Shown in pieces: positions 36,095-44,695 of a stretch of DNA of 64,000 bases (position 1 is the stretch's first letter; each line of letters starts with the position of its first letter). The position numbers and the translations under genes are program-made. Source of the stretch: Gammaproteobacteria bacterium. Lineage in GTDB: Bacteria; Pseudomonadota; Gammaproteobacteria; Legionellales; Legionellaceae. Location of the stretch: contig JASBUZ010000025.1 of the NCBI GenBank assembly GCA_030147635.1, positions 1 to 64,000 on the forward strand, in the 5' to 3' direction. The notes under the pieces are model-generated. The model had not been told where the DNA came from, did no database searches, and saw only the letters and a list, made by a program, of their open reading frames with translations.

Positions 36095-37270
36095 ATGGCA
36101 CTGACAACAACATATAGTCCACTTCCTGTGACATTTACGCATGGTAAAGGAGTATTTTTGTACGATGAGACCGGCAAAGAATACCTAGATGGCTTAAGTG
36201 GGATTGCGGTGTGCGGCTTGGGTCATGTGCATCCTGAAATAACAGAAACCATTCAAGCGCAAGCAGCGAAGCTTTTACATACTTCTAATGCCTATCATAT
36301 TTTGGAGCAAGAGAAGTTAGCTGATAGGTTATCTCAGCTTACAGGGATGCCCGAGATGTTTTTTTGCAACTCGGGCTCTGAAGCGAATGAGACAGCGATT
36401 AAGTTGACTCGCTTGTTTGGGCATAAGAAAGGCGTTAACACACCTTCTATGGTTGTGATGGAAGGCGCTTTTCATGGTCGTTCGCTTGCGACCTTAACCG
36501 CAACAGGTGGCCGAAAGCACCAGGCTGGGTTTGAGCCTCTAGTGCCTGGTTTTGTACGTGCACCCTACAATGATATTGAAGCCATAAAAACGATTGCCTC
36601 GAACCGCTCTGATATTGTTGCTGTCATGCTTGAACCTATCCAAGGGGAAGGTGGGGTGAAGGTTGCTGATGAAGCTTATCTTCATGCTGTTGAAAACTTG
36701 TGCAATAAGAACGATTGGCTTTTGGTTTTTGATGAGGTGCAAACAGGTAATGGGCGAACGGGAGATCTGTTTTTAAGCCTTGGTCTTGGAATAGAGCCTG
36801 ATATTTTGACGACAGCGAAAGGGCTTGGAAATGGGTTGCCTATCGGTGTTTGCTTAATTAATGAAAAAGCACGAGGACTCTTCAAACCAGGTAGCCACGG
36901 CTCAACCTTTGGTGGTAATCCGCTCGCGTGTGCAACGGCACATAAGGTGCTCGATATTATTGTGCGAGACCAACTTTGTGAACGCGCGGCAAGCCTTGGT
37001 TTTAAACTTAAGCAAAACTTGATGGAAAAAATAGGGGATCATCCTAATGTTCGAGGGATTCGAGGAAAAGGGCTGATGCTTGGTGTTGAACTGGATAGGC
37101 CTGCAGCCGATATGCGCTTGATTGGACTTGAGGAAGGGGTCTTGTTTAATGTAACGGCAGAGACAGTTGCTCGCTTACTGCCACCACTAGTTATGTCCGA
37201 TGAAGAGCTGGATGAGTTGATTTTGCGCTTTACTCGAACGTTCAAGCGATTTATTAAAGACGCTGCCTGA
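36095..37270 (+). CDS. argD: Class III aminotransferase, acetylornithine aminotransferase type
   Basis: PLP-dependent aminotransferase of the ArgD/AstC group, 391 aa. The N-terminal signature GVFLYDETGKEYLDGLSGIAV is followed by FFCNSGSEANETAIKL. The aspartate that holds the PLP ring is in LVFDEVQTGNGRTG, and the Schiff-base lysine is in LTTAKGLGNGLPIG. The C-terminal half ends with LGVELDRP and LLPPLVMSDEELDE. Arginine synthesis (N-acetylornithine) or succinyl-diaminopimelate formation are both possible for this type; no other arg genes are nearby. Its 3' end overlaps convergent rlmB by 17 bp. Confidence 0.88.
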   Translation: MALTTTYSPLPVTFTHGKGVFLYDETGKEYLDGLSGIAVCGLGHVHPEITETIQAQAAKLLHTSNAYHILEQEKLADRLSQLTGMPEMFFCNSGSEANETAIKLTRLFGHKKGVNTPSMVVMEGAFHGRSLATLTATGGRKHQAGFEPLVPGFVRAPYNDIEAIKTIASNRSDIVAVMLEPIQGEGGVKVADEAYLHAVENLCNKNDWLLVFDEVQTGNGRTGDLFLSLGLGIEPDILTTAKGLGNGLPIGVCLINEKARGLFKPGSHGSTFGGNPLACATAHKVLDIIVRDQLCERAASLGFKLKQNLMEKIGDHPNVRGIRGKGLMLGVELDRPAADMRLIGLEEGVLFNVTAETVARLLPPLVMSDEELDELILRFTRTFKRFIKDAA

Positions 37271-37994
37271 GTACTTCATACAAGCAAATACCAGTTGCGA
37301 CAGAAACGTTTAGGCTTGAAACTTGTCCACGCATTGGTAAAGCGAACAAGCCATCACAGACTTCTCGTGTTAAACGACGCAAACCAGGCCCTTCAGCACC
37401 CATGACAATCGCAGTTGATGTGCCCTGGTAATCTAAGTCATAAATCGACTGCTCTGCTTCCCCCGCCGCGCCATAGACCCAAACGCCTGCTTCTTTGAGT
37501 TGTTTGATGCACCTTGCAAGGTTTGTGACGCGAATAAAAGGGATGGACTCAGCAGCGCCTGACGCGACTTTACTGACAACGGGGGTGATATCAGCACTAT
37601 TGTCCTTGGGGGCAATGACAAAACTTACGCCTGCAGCATCGGCACTTCGCAAGCATGCGCCTAAGTTATGTGGATCTGTAATACCGTCCAAAATTAAAAT
37701 CAAGCAGGGTTTAGAGGCTGCTTCCAAAAGCTTTGGCAAGTCTGCCTCTGTATAGGCTTTAAAGGGCTCTGCTTCGGCAATAATACCTTGGTGCTGCATG
37801 TGTCCAAAGCGTTGCTTGATGAGCTCGGGCGATAGTAACTCAATGAAGATGTTACTTTTTTTTGCGATATCTAAAGCTTCTTGTAAGCGTTTATCATTTC
37901 GTGCTTTACTGACATAGAGTTTGTAGACTTGTCTTTGTGGATTCTGAAGAAGCGAGAGCACTGGGTGAATACCATATACTAAATGTTCAGCCAT
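37254..37994 (-). CDS. rlmB: 23S rRNA (guanosine2251-2'-O)-methyltransferase RlmB
   Basis: SPOUT-class methyltransferase of 246 aa. The N-terminal substrate domain starts MAEHLVYGIHPVLSLLQ. The SpoU motifs are LDGITDPHNLGACLRSADAAG, the SAM-knot segments VMGAEGPGLRRL, and LPMRGQVSSLNVSVATGICLYE. The ATG at 37992-37994 is preferred and overlaps the rnr stop by 8 bp, the standard rnr-rlmB order. An upstream in-frame ATG would add only four residues. Confidence 0.95.
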   Translation of the reverse strand: MAEHLVYGIHPVLSLLQNPQRQVYKLYVSKARNDKRLQEALDIAKKSNIFIELLSPELIKQRFGHMQHQGIIAEAEPFKAYTEADLPKLLEAASKPCLILILDGITDPHNLGACLRSADAAGVSFVIAPKDNSADITPVVSKVASGAAESIPFIRVTNLARCIKQLKEAGVWVYGAAGEAEQSIYDLDYQGTSTAIVMGAEGPGLRRLTREVCDGLFALPMRGQVSSLNVSVATGICLYEVLRQRL

Positions 37995-40200
37995 CTTTTT
38001 TCTCATTAAAGCTAGGGGTTAAAACGGGTTCAAAATCTATTTTTCGCTCATCTAAGTCAACACGAGCGACGAGCACTGTCATAGTGTCACCGAGTCGGTA
38101 AGTGTGTCCTGTGCGCTCACCGGTTAAGCGGTGCTTCGCTGTGTCAAATGCGTAGTAATCACTTGTGAGAGAGGTGACGTGAACTAGACCCTCGACATAA
38201 ATATCATCGAGCTCAACGAAAATACCAAAACTGGTGACACTCGCAATTTTACCACGAAAGGTTTGGCCTATTTTATCTTGCATGTACTCGCACTTTAGCC
38301 AAGTAACCACTTCACGTGTTGCTTCATCAGCGCGTCGCTCCGTAGATGAGCTGTGTTTTCCAAGACGGTTCATTTCTTTATCATCGTAGGCAAAGCCCTC
38401 TGCTGTACGATTGTCGAGTAAGTGGCCAATTGCTCGGTGAATCAGCAAGTCAGGATAACGACGAATGGGCGACGTAAAGTGTGTATAAGCGGGATAGGCA
38501 AGACCAAAGTGCCCACTATTCGCTTCGATATATTGTGCTTGCTTAAGTGAGCGCAGCATAACCGTCTCGATGAGGTGGCGCTCAGGCCTTTCACCCACTT
38601 TTGTGAGAGTCACTTGAAAATCTTTGGGACTTGGTTTTTTTCCACCACCGAGCGTTAAGCCAAACTCCCCTAAAAACTGCCTGAGAGCAAGGAGCTTATC
38701 TTCAGCTGGTGGCTGATGAACTCGATAGAGGATGGGAATATCTGCTTTTTCAAGGAAGCGAGCTGTTGCAACGTTTGCTGCCAACATACACTCTTCAATG
38801 AGACGGTGCGCATCGTTTCGTACCACAGGAATAATGCGTTGAATTTTCCGGTTTTCATCAAAAACAATTCGTGTTTCAGTCGTACTGAAGTCCATCGCAC
38901 CTCGTGCTTTGCGAGTATTGAGTAGTACTTGGTAGAGACTATGTAAATTTTGCAATGCTGGGAAAATAACAGAGCTATCTTCTAAATCACAGCTACCAGA
39001 TTTAATCCATGAATCAACTTGCGTGTAGGTGAGGCGTGCGTGTGAGTGAATGACACCTCGGTAAACACGTGAGCGCTGAATTTTTCCACTGGCGGTTATC
39101 GCCATCTCCATGACCATACATAGCCTATCCACTTTTGGCTTAAGCGAACAAATGCCATTAGATAAGACTTCGGGAAGCATAGGGACGACATTTTCTGGAA
39201 AATACACCGAGTTGCCGCGACGGGCGGCTTCTTTATCGAGCGGCGAATTTATCGTGACGTAGTGACTGACATCAGCAATAGCGACATAGAGTTGATAGCC
39301 GCCTTTGGCCTTTGGTTTGCAATACACGGCGTCATCAAAATCTTTAGCGTCCTCTCCATCAATTGTGACGAATGGGAGGTGGCGCAAATCAGTTCGGTCT
39401 TTAAGGTCGGATTCAAGGACTGTATCGGGGATATGTTTGAGCGAATCATGTACGTCATCAGGCCACTCAGTTGGTATGCCATGCGCCAAAATGGCGACCT
39501 TGATTTCCATGCCTGGTGCCATATGCTCACCCAAGACTTGAATGACTTTTCCAATCGCATCTGCTTGTTTATTGGGGTAGCTTTGTATTTCAACAAGGAC
39601 AACTTGGTTATTTTTGGCGCCATTGGTATGTTCTGGCGGAATAGAGATGTCTTGCGTTAAGCGTTTGCTATCAGGGACGACAAAGTGAATGCTCTGTTCT
39701 GAGAAAAAGCGGCCAACAATCCGAGGATTTGCATGCTCGACTACCTCATGAATTTTGCATTCAGGACGTCCTCGCTTATCCACGCCTGTTTGGTAGGCAA
39801 GTACAATATCTCCATGCATGACGGAGCGCATTTCTCGAGGAGAAATGAGCAAGTCTTTTTCTCCCTCATCGGGAATAAAAAAGCCAAAGCCATCTGGATG
39901 TCCGTGAATGGTGCCTCGTTGCAAGTTAATTTTATCTAGTAAGCAGTACCGTCCTTTTCTGTCTTGCATGAGTTGGCCATCCCGAATCATCGCGCGCAGG
40001 CGAAAGCCAAGTGCCTCTTGCTCGCTTGTTTTCGAGAGGTTTAGAGCGCCAAAAAGCTGCTTCTGTGAGATAGGCCGGCCAAACACCTGAAGCGTTTCTA
40101 AAATAAATTCTCGGCTGGGAATAGGCTCAGCATATTTTTCCCGTTCCCTTTGATAGAATGGATCCTTTTTGTAGCGGGAAGATTTTGATTTTTTAGTCAC
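37987..40200 (-). CDS. rnr: Ribonuclease R
   Basis: Processive 3'-5' exoribonuclease able to degrade structured RNA. The 737-aa chain has an N-terminal winged-helix segment (residues 27-75). Cold-shock domains follow, including GRYCLLDKINLQRGTIHGHPDGFGF. The RNB catalytic domain has the conserved acidic motif DGEDAKDFDDAVYC. The C-terminal S1 domain includes GKIASVTSFGIFVELDDIYVEG. The protein ends with a short tail instead of the long Lys-rich one of E. coli. The start appears to be GTG at 40198-40200, with AGGG 5 nt upstream. It is followed by rlmB. Confidence 0.95.
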   Translation of the reverse strand: MTKKSKSSRYKKDPFYQREREKYAEPIPSREFILETLQVFGRPISQKQLFGALNLSKTSEQEALGFRLRAMIRDGQLMQDRKGRYCLLDKINLQRGTIHGHPDGFGFFIPDEGEKDLLISPREMRSVMHGDIVLAYQTGVDKRGRPECKIHEVVEHANPRIVGRFFSEQSIHFVVPDSKRLTQDISIPPEHTNGAKNNQVVLVEIQSYPNKQADAIGKVIQVLGEHMAPGMEIKVAILAHGIPTEWPDDVHDSLKHIPDTVLESDLKDRTDLRHLPFVTIDGEDAKDFDDAVYCKPKAKGGYQLYVAIADVSHYVTINSPLDKEAARRGNSVYFPENVVPMLPEVLSNGICSLKPKVDRLCMVMEMAITASGKIQRSRVYRGVIHSHARLTYTQVDSWIKSGSCDLEDSSVIFPALQNLHSLYQVLLNTRKARGAMDFSTTETRIVFDENRKIQRIIPVVRNDAHRLIEECMLAANVATARFLEKADIPILYRVHQPPAEDKLLALRQFLGEFGLTLGGGKKPSPKDFQVTLTKVGERPERHLIETVMLRSLKQAQYIEANSGHFGLAYPAYTHFTSPIRRYPDLLIHRAIGHLLDNRTAEGFAYDDKEMNRLGKHSSSTERRADEATREVVTWLKCEYMQDKIGQTFRGKIASVTSFGIFVELDDIYVEGLVHVTSLTSDYYAFDTAKHRLTGERTGHTYRLGDTMTVLVARVDLDERKIDFEPVLTPSFNEKKDG

Positions 40201-40242
40201 AATGCCCTAAGTAAGTAGACAGTCATGTGTCTAGTTTAACAT

Positions 40243-40719
40243 TTATTGTGCCTTTTGGGGTAACTCAAAGCCATGTCGACCAATGTAAGCAATGAGTACT
40301 GACATTGGCATGTTCTCTCCTGCCCAAAAAGAGCCAGGTGTTTTTTCTTCTTTTTGCTTTAGCGGCCACTCGCAGATAGCAAGGACTTGCTCACAGGAGA
40401 CTTGCTGCTCATGTCCTGGTTTTGACTCAATACAGTTTATTTCGAATGCATCTGTTCCTAGTACGAGAGCGGACCAATAATTTTGTTGTAGGCGGCTACT
40501 CCAGGGAGCATCGTGTTCGTTTTCTGCTGGGTGGGTCAGCCAAATTTCAAACTGGGAGAGGTTGTGTAACATGGCAAGGCGGGGGGAGGCTGCTGGAAGG
40601 TGTGCAGATTCACCACGAATGGAGAAGGGCTTACAGTTTTCTGGCAGTACTTCTTCAGCTCTGGTTATCGTGGGGCCTAAAAGGCAGAGCGCGAGCAAGC
40701 ATGAAAAAACAGTACGCAT
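40243..40719 (-). CDS. Small secreted protein of unknown function (158 aa)
   Basis: A signal peptide (MRTVFSCLLALCLLGPTITRA) precedes a soluble domain. It has four cysteines (ENCKPF, INCIESK, VSCEQV, AICEWP) that could form two periplasmic disulfides. Hydrophobic/aromatic patches include LHNLSQFEIWLTHP and NYWSALVLGTDAFEINC. No family is recognised. It lies 42 bp from rnr and is codirectional with it, and it may be the first gene of that transcript. Confidence 0.7.
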   Translation of the reverse strand: MRTVFSCLLALCLLGPTITRAEEVLPENCKPFSIRGESAHLPAASPRLAMLHNLSQFEIWLTHPAENEHDAPWSSRLQQNYWSALVLGTDAFEINCIESKPGHEQQVSCEQVLAICEWPLKQKEEKTPGSFWAGENMPMSVLIAYIGRHGFELPQKAQ

Positions 40720-40843
40720 GAGTATCCCTTGAATGAATTTGGTAGGTAGACAAAATTAGCAGTCTATCATAATTCACTTTAGGATGAAGGGCTGAGAAGG
40801 ATGTGCTAGCATTGGCATTTTTGTCTTTGATTGGAGCTGTAAA

Positions 40844-41419
40844 ATGAACGTATCTGAGATTACGACATTGCAACGTGATGCGATTGTCACCTGGAAAGCT
40901 TCAGAAGTATCTTTTAAGGCAACAGATTTTTTAGCGCTGGTAGAAAAAAACCATGCTTATAACTATTTACTTTGGCATGCAGAAGATAAAGCACGTCGAG
41001 AAGACAAAGGCCATGAGTTTGTTTATCGTGCCAAGCGTGAAATTGATGGGTACAATCAAAAGCGGAATGATTGTATGGAGGCGATGGATGACTACTTGGT
41101 TGCGCGACTTAAACCAGCACACTACGACGATTGTCCTGTGAACTCAGAAACGCCGGGTATGATGATTGATAGGTTATCGATTTTAGCACTGAAGCATTAC
41201 CACATGGCAGAGCAAACTCGAAGAGAAGATGTAGATGAGGCGCACCGCAAGCGCTGCTTGGATAAGCTTGAAGTGATTGCCTTGCAAAGTAAGCAACTGG
41301 CTAGTTGTCTTGATATTTTATTAGGAGAAGTTGCTGAGAGAAGGCGAACTTTTCGAGTGTATCGACAGTTTAAAATGTATAACTCTGCAGAGCTTAACCC
41401 AGAGCTATATACGAATTAA
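40844..41419 (+). CDS. DUF4254 domain protein
   Basis: A 191-aa all-helical protein. The recognisable DUF4254 features are LLWHAEDKARRED (about 43-55), FVYRAKREIDGYNQKRND and, most typically, NSETPGMMIDRLSILALK (100-117), followed by a helical hairpin around residues 130-170. The family is often found near lipopolysaccharide or glycosyltransferase genes, but its reaction is unknown; here no such genes are adjacent. Cytoplasmic, with no signal peptide. Convergent with the 810-aa gene, sharing 4 bp. Confidence 0.85.
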   Translation: MNVSEITTLQRDAIVTWKASEVSFKATDFLALVEKNHAYNYLLWHAEDKARREDKGHEFVYRAKREIDGYNQKRNDCMEAMDDYLVARLKPAHYDDCPVNSETPGMMIDRLSILALKHYHMAEQTRREDVDEAHRKRCLDKLEVIALQSKQLASCLDILLGEVAERRRTFRVYRQFKMYNSAELNPELYTN

Positions 41420-43848
41420 TAGCTGGGAACAGGTGTAGATGGAGTTGTAGGAATAAGGCCTAATTTGTCCAAAGCGCTTTTTAGGTCATTTTGCAAGCTA
41501 TCGTCGCTGTTATCTCCCTCGCTTTGTGCGCGTGACTTTTTGCGAGTGCGCATTTCATCATCAGCACCAGGTGGTTTAGGTTGTGTACCGAAAAATTTGA
41601 GTGCTGAGCCTGAAGCACGTCTTTTTTGGGGAGGCTGCGTAGGTGTTTCTCCCGAGGGCGCGCTGCCTTGTTCTTTTTTTGTTTCTTCGTGTTCTACCTC
41701 TTTATATGCTTTGTCAGATGTAGCACCGACACCTTCAGTTGGTTTTCTAGAGGGTGAGGCTTTATTTTGATCTGAAAGTGAGAATTGTTTTGAGACTGAA
41801 GTATCACTTGAGGTTTCAAACAGCGATTTGGAGTATTTTGCGAGTGAACGAAAAGCAAAAACGAGGGCGAAAACGATAGCGCCAGGAATAGCGAGCCCCC
41901 ACAAAAGAGAGTTATCGGATGAAGCGAACTCAGGGTTTGCTACTAGAGACAACATAAAAACGGCAAGTTTAAAAGCTTTACGAGCGCCTGAGAAAGTTGC
42001 ACGGACGATGTCTGTCCAGCTCAGCAGTACGTAGGCAGGGAGCGCAAAGTCAATGCCGAGTTCTAAGAGAGAAGGAGATTTTTGTTTCGTGTTTTCTTTT
42101 GGAAATTCTTGGAATAGGGTAGCTTGAGGCTTGTTTTTATGGTGCTCAATAAACTGATAAACGCTTTCATCACTATGCTCGCGAAGCTGGTTTCGTTTGG
42201 CTTCATGTGTATTGGCAACACTAAGCGCATAGAGCATTGAGCCAATACAAAGTGCGATACCGGCTGTGATGGTACATAGCGCGACGATTTCAGGCAGCGC
42301 GGTTGCAAATAAGATTTGACTGACAAGTGATACTGTAAAAACAGCCGTAACCAGCGCGGTATAGGCTGCGAGCGCATGTCTCAGCCCGACCATAATAATG
42401 TCGAGTGTTGAAATCTTGTGTGCGTCATGCAGCTTATCTCGCGTGGCATTGAAATGTGCTAGCGCTTCATTAAGTGCTTTATCTGCTTTTCTTTGTAGCT
42501 CACCGAGGTGTATCTTCTCTTGATTTTCTGAGTAGGTCGGGAGAGTTCCTCGTGCTTCTTTAGAAAATCGTTCTTCAAAATAAATCTTCTTCCACTGGAT
42601 TTCATTGAGTTTTGCCAGCTGAATTTCAACTTCTTTTGCAGATAAGGCAAGTTCAGTCTTTTGCTGCTCGATGAATAAGTTATTTTGGAAGTCTTTTTCT
42701 TCATGAAGCCGTGTTAAAATACAGACTGCAGAAAAGAAAATGGAGACACAGGATACGGCAATTAGCACACTGGGTGACATGCTGGTGAGCACAATCAGTC
42801 CCATAAACATGTAAAGGCCATCGATAAACCCTGCGTAGGTTTGTGAGGCATAAGCGAGGCGCTCGGTAGTTTTGGTTTGTTTATTCTTTTGCGCCCGAGT
42901 TCTGATGGCCTGGAGGAACTCTGCATAATGTTTTTCTGCGATACCAGGCAATAAGTGACGCCACTGAAGAATGCTTGGGCGCAGAATATTGGTATGATCG
43001 AAATCGTTGAGCTCAGCCAGAAAGGCTTTTATTTGTCTCTCGTTTACATTTAAGCGGTGAAGGGTGGCTTTTTCTGTGTCGTAGTCGTAGCTGATATAGT
43101 AAAGCCCCTTTTGAGTTGGGTCTTCATCGTTTTTTATGAGACGAAAGCCGTTGGCGTGTTTTTTGAGGTCAGTGTTTGAACTTGGGAGCTCAGAGAGTTG
43201 CCTGAAAGAACCCCACTCATCAAGACCTGCTCGCAAGACCTTTTTTAATTCGTCTTGCATGTCTTTGCGCTTGTTGACCATACTACGATTCCACGCCCGG
43301 TTCCCCATCGATAGCACGCCAAATATAAGTGCAAGAGGCATCAGAAGATAGGTATAGTCCTGGGTCGCTAGCAGTCTGATTGCGGTGAGTCCACTCTTGG
43401 TCCCGGTAAAGGCATTTTTTAAACCTTTTACGCTATCTCGAAAAGCTTGCCAGCTCCGATAGAGTGCTTTTCCTGCTGCAGTGTCAGAGCCAAAGAAGGT
43501 ATTGGCAAATGCGGAGTACAAGGCGAGAGGAATAATGCCAAGGCTTGCTGCGATAATGCCTTCAGGGGTGCGGAGCCAATCATACATGGCAGTTGATGCA
43601 ATATCAGAGCTTTCCATGGTATGTGTGACGTTGAAGCCGTAGCCCACCATGGCTGTGCCGAGTGTGCCTGTATCAATCAGGCCATAACCAGCGTAAGAGC
43701 TGCCATCTGCATGGAGGTTATTTGCTGAGTTTTGTATCCAGTCTGACCATGATTGTGGGGCTGAAGGTTTAGCGGGCGCAATTTTTGTGGCTGCCGAATT
43801 AGATGCGGCGTTTTGTGGGGGTGAATCTGCTGTGCCTAACTTTGCCAT
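41416..43848 (-). CDS. Large polytopic membrane protein of unknown function (810 aa)
   Basis: No family is recognised. A Ser/Ala/Pro-rich N-terminus (residues 1-35) has no signal peptide. Hydrophobic segments lie at about 97-119, 165-182, 340-356, 358-378, 493-517, 520-543, 598-612, 624-638 and 648-668. Between them is a long charged, coiled-coil-like region (380-480, KTELALSAKEVEIQLAKLNE and around). The last 140 residues are hydrophilic and disordered, with the basic clusters QKRRA (741-745) and RTRKKSRA (767-774), a Ser/Asp stretch and a Pro/Thr end. This layout of paired hairpins plus a polar C-terminal tail resembles membrane-targeted effectors of Legionellales, but that is an inference. 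It stands as a single gene. Confidence 0.7.
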   Translation of the reverse strand: MAKLGTADSPPQNAASNSAATKIAPAKPSAPQSWSDWIQNSANNLHADGSSYAGYGLIDTGTLGTAMVGYGFNVTHTMESSDIASTAMYDWLRTPEGIIAASLGIIPLALYSAFANTFFGSDTAAGKALYRSWQAFRDSVKGLKNAFTGTKSGLTAIRLLATQDYTYLLMPLALIFGVLSMGNRAWNRSMVNKRKDMQDELKKVLRAGLDEWGSFRQLSELPSSNTDLKKHANGFRLIKNDEDPTQKGLYYISYDYDTEKATLHRLNVNERQIKAFLAELNDFDHTNILRPSILQWRHLLPGIAEKHYAEFLQAIRTRAQKNKQTKTTERLAYASQTYAGFIDGLYMFMGLIVLTSMSPSVLIAVSCVSIFFSAVCILTRLHEEKDFQNNLFIEQQKTELALSAKEVEIQLAKLNEIQWKKIYFEERFSKEARGTLPTYSENQEKIHLGELQRKADKALNEALAHFNATRDKLHDAHKISTLDIIMVGLRHALAAYTALVTAVFTVSLVSQILFATALPEIVALCTITAGIALCIGSMLYALSVANTHEAKRNQLREHSDESVYQFIEHHKNKPQATLFQEFPKENTKQKSPSLLELGIDFALPAYVLLSWTDIVRATFSGARKAFKLAVFMLSLVANPEFASSDNSLLWGLAIPGAIVFALVFAFRSLAKYSKSLFETSSDTSVSKQFSLSDQNKASPSRKPTEGVGATSDKAYKEVEHEETKKEQGSAPSGETPTQPPQKRRASGSALKFFGTQPKPPGADDEMRTRKKSRAQSEGDNSDDSLQNDLKSALDKLGLIPTTPSTPVPSY

Positions 43849-44044
43849 CGATGTGGTAAGCGGTAACCGAGATTGGAATTAAGTGTAAAGGATTCGTTAA
43901 AAATATACAAGTATTATTTCAATTTGCTTTTTTTTGAGTCAAAATACAAAGCAAAACCAAACGATTCTATCATGCTATTTATCTGGACAATACACAGGCG
44001 CTCTTTTTTTTTGTAAGAAAATCATGATAAGAGGCGTAAGGGGG

Positions 44045-44602
44045 TTAAAAAGTGTATTTAGCTATCATAAAAAGCACATTTCCAACTCCTCTTGAACCGG
44101 GGATGTAGATAGCCATCACGGAAGCTCGGCGGTAATTTAGACCAGCCCAAGGCAGCGCACCTGGAAAGGGGACGCCATTTAAAATATCAGGTCTTGCAGT
44201 GATGAACACGGTAAATCCAATTCCCGCACTGCTGGTTTCACTGATGTGGAATGTTTTTAGGAAAGCGTAACCCCCAATAGGTTCCACTTTGCTGTGTGAC
44301 TCGAGAAAGGCAAAGGCATAAAGGCCATGCCAATCTCCTTTTTCGTCAAAAAAACTTCTACCAAGCCCACCACCCCAAGCATGTTCGTTGTAGGTGCCTA
44401 GTTTATGTTCTGGGTAGGTGAATCTATTGTGCCAAGCATAGCCTGTGAGGTAGAGGTCATTGTTTCCTTCGGTCCATGCTTGGTAAGGACGAACGCAGAC
44501 AGGCTTGAGCCAATCGGGCCAGTTCTTGCAGTGAGCGGGAGTCTCTGCATATACCGTTTGAGCGAGTGTTAAACTGAAAAACAAAACAAAGATCAATCTC
44601 AT
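44045..44602 (-). CDS. pagP: Lipid A palmitoyltransferase PagP (Rcp-like)
   Basis: Outer-membrane enzyme that moves a palmitate from phospholipid to lipid A, lowering sensitivity to cationic peptides. The 185-aa precursor has a signal peptide (1-19). The 8-strand barrel shows LYLTGYAWHNRFTY with His58, YNEHAWGGGLGRSFFDEKGD, WHGLYAFAF and YIPGSRGVGNVLFM. The catalytic serine is Ser102. The aspartate next to it in E. coli is a glutamate here (Glu101 in FLESHSK). The last residue is Phe, as in barrels. The gene is separated from its neighbours by its own upstream region. Confidence 0.92.
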   Translation of the reverse strand: MRLIFVLFFSLTLAQTVYAETPAHCKNWPDWLKPVCVRPYQAWTEGNNDLYLTGYAWHNRFTYPEHKLGTYNEHAWGGGLGRSFFDEKGDWHGLYAFAFLESHSKVEPIGGYAFLKTFHISETSSAGIGFTVFITARPDILNGVPFPGALPWAGLNYRRASVMAIYIPGSRGVGNVLFMIAKYTF

Positions 44603-44695
44603 GGTTTATTTTAGCCAGCCAGAGGGGTTTTTCAGTAACTCCCTTTAGTGTTAATGTGGGTAGATAATCCCAAAAACATGAGAAAGCATATTATC

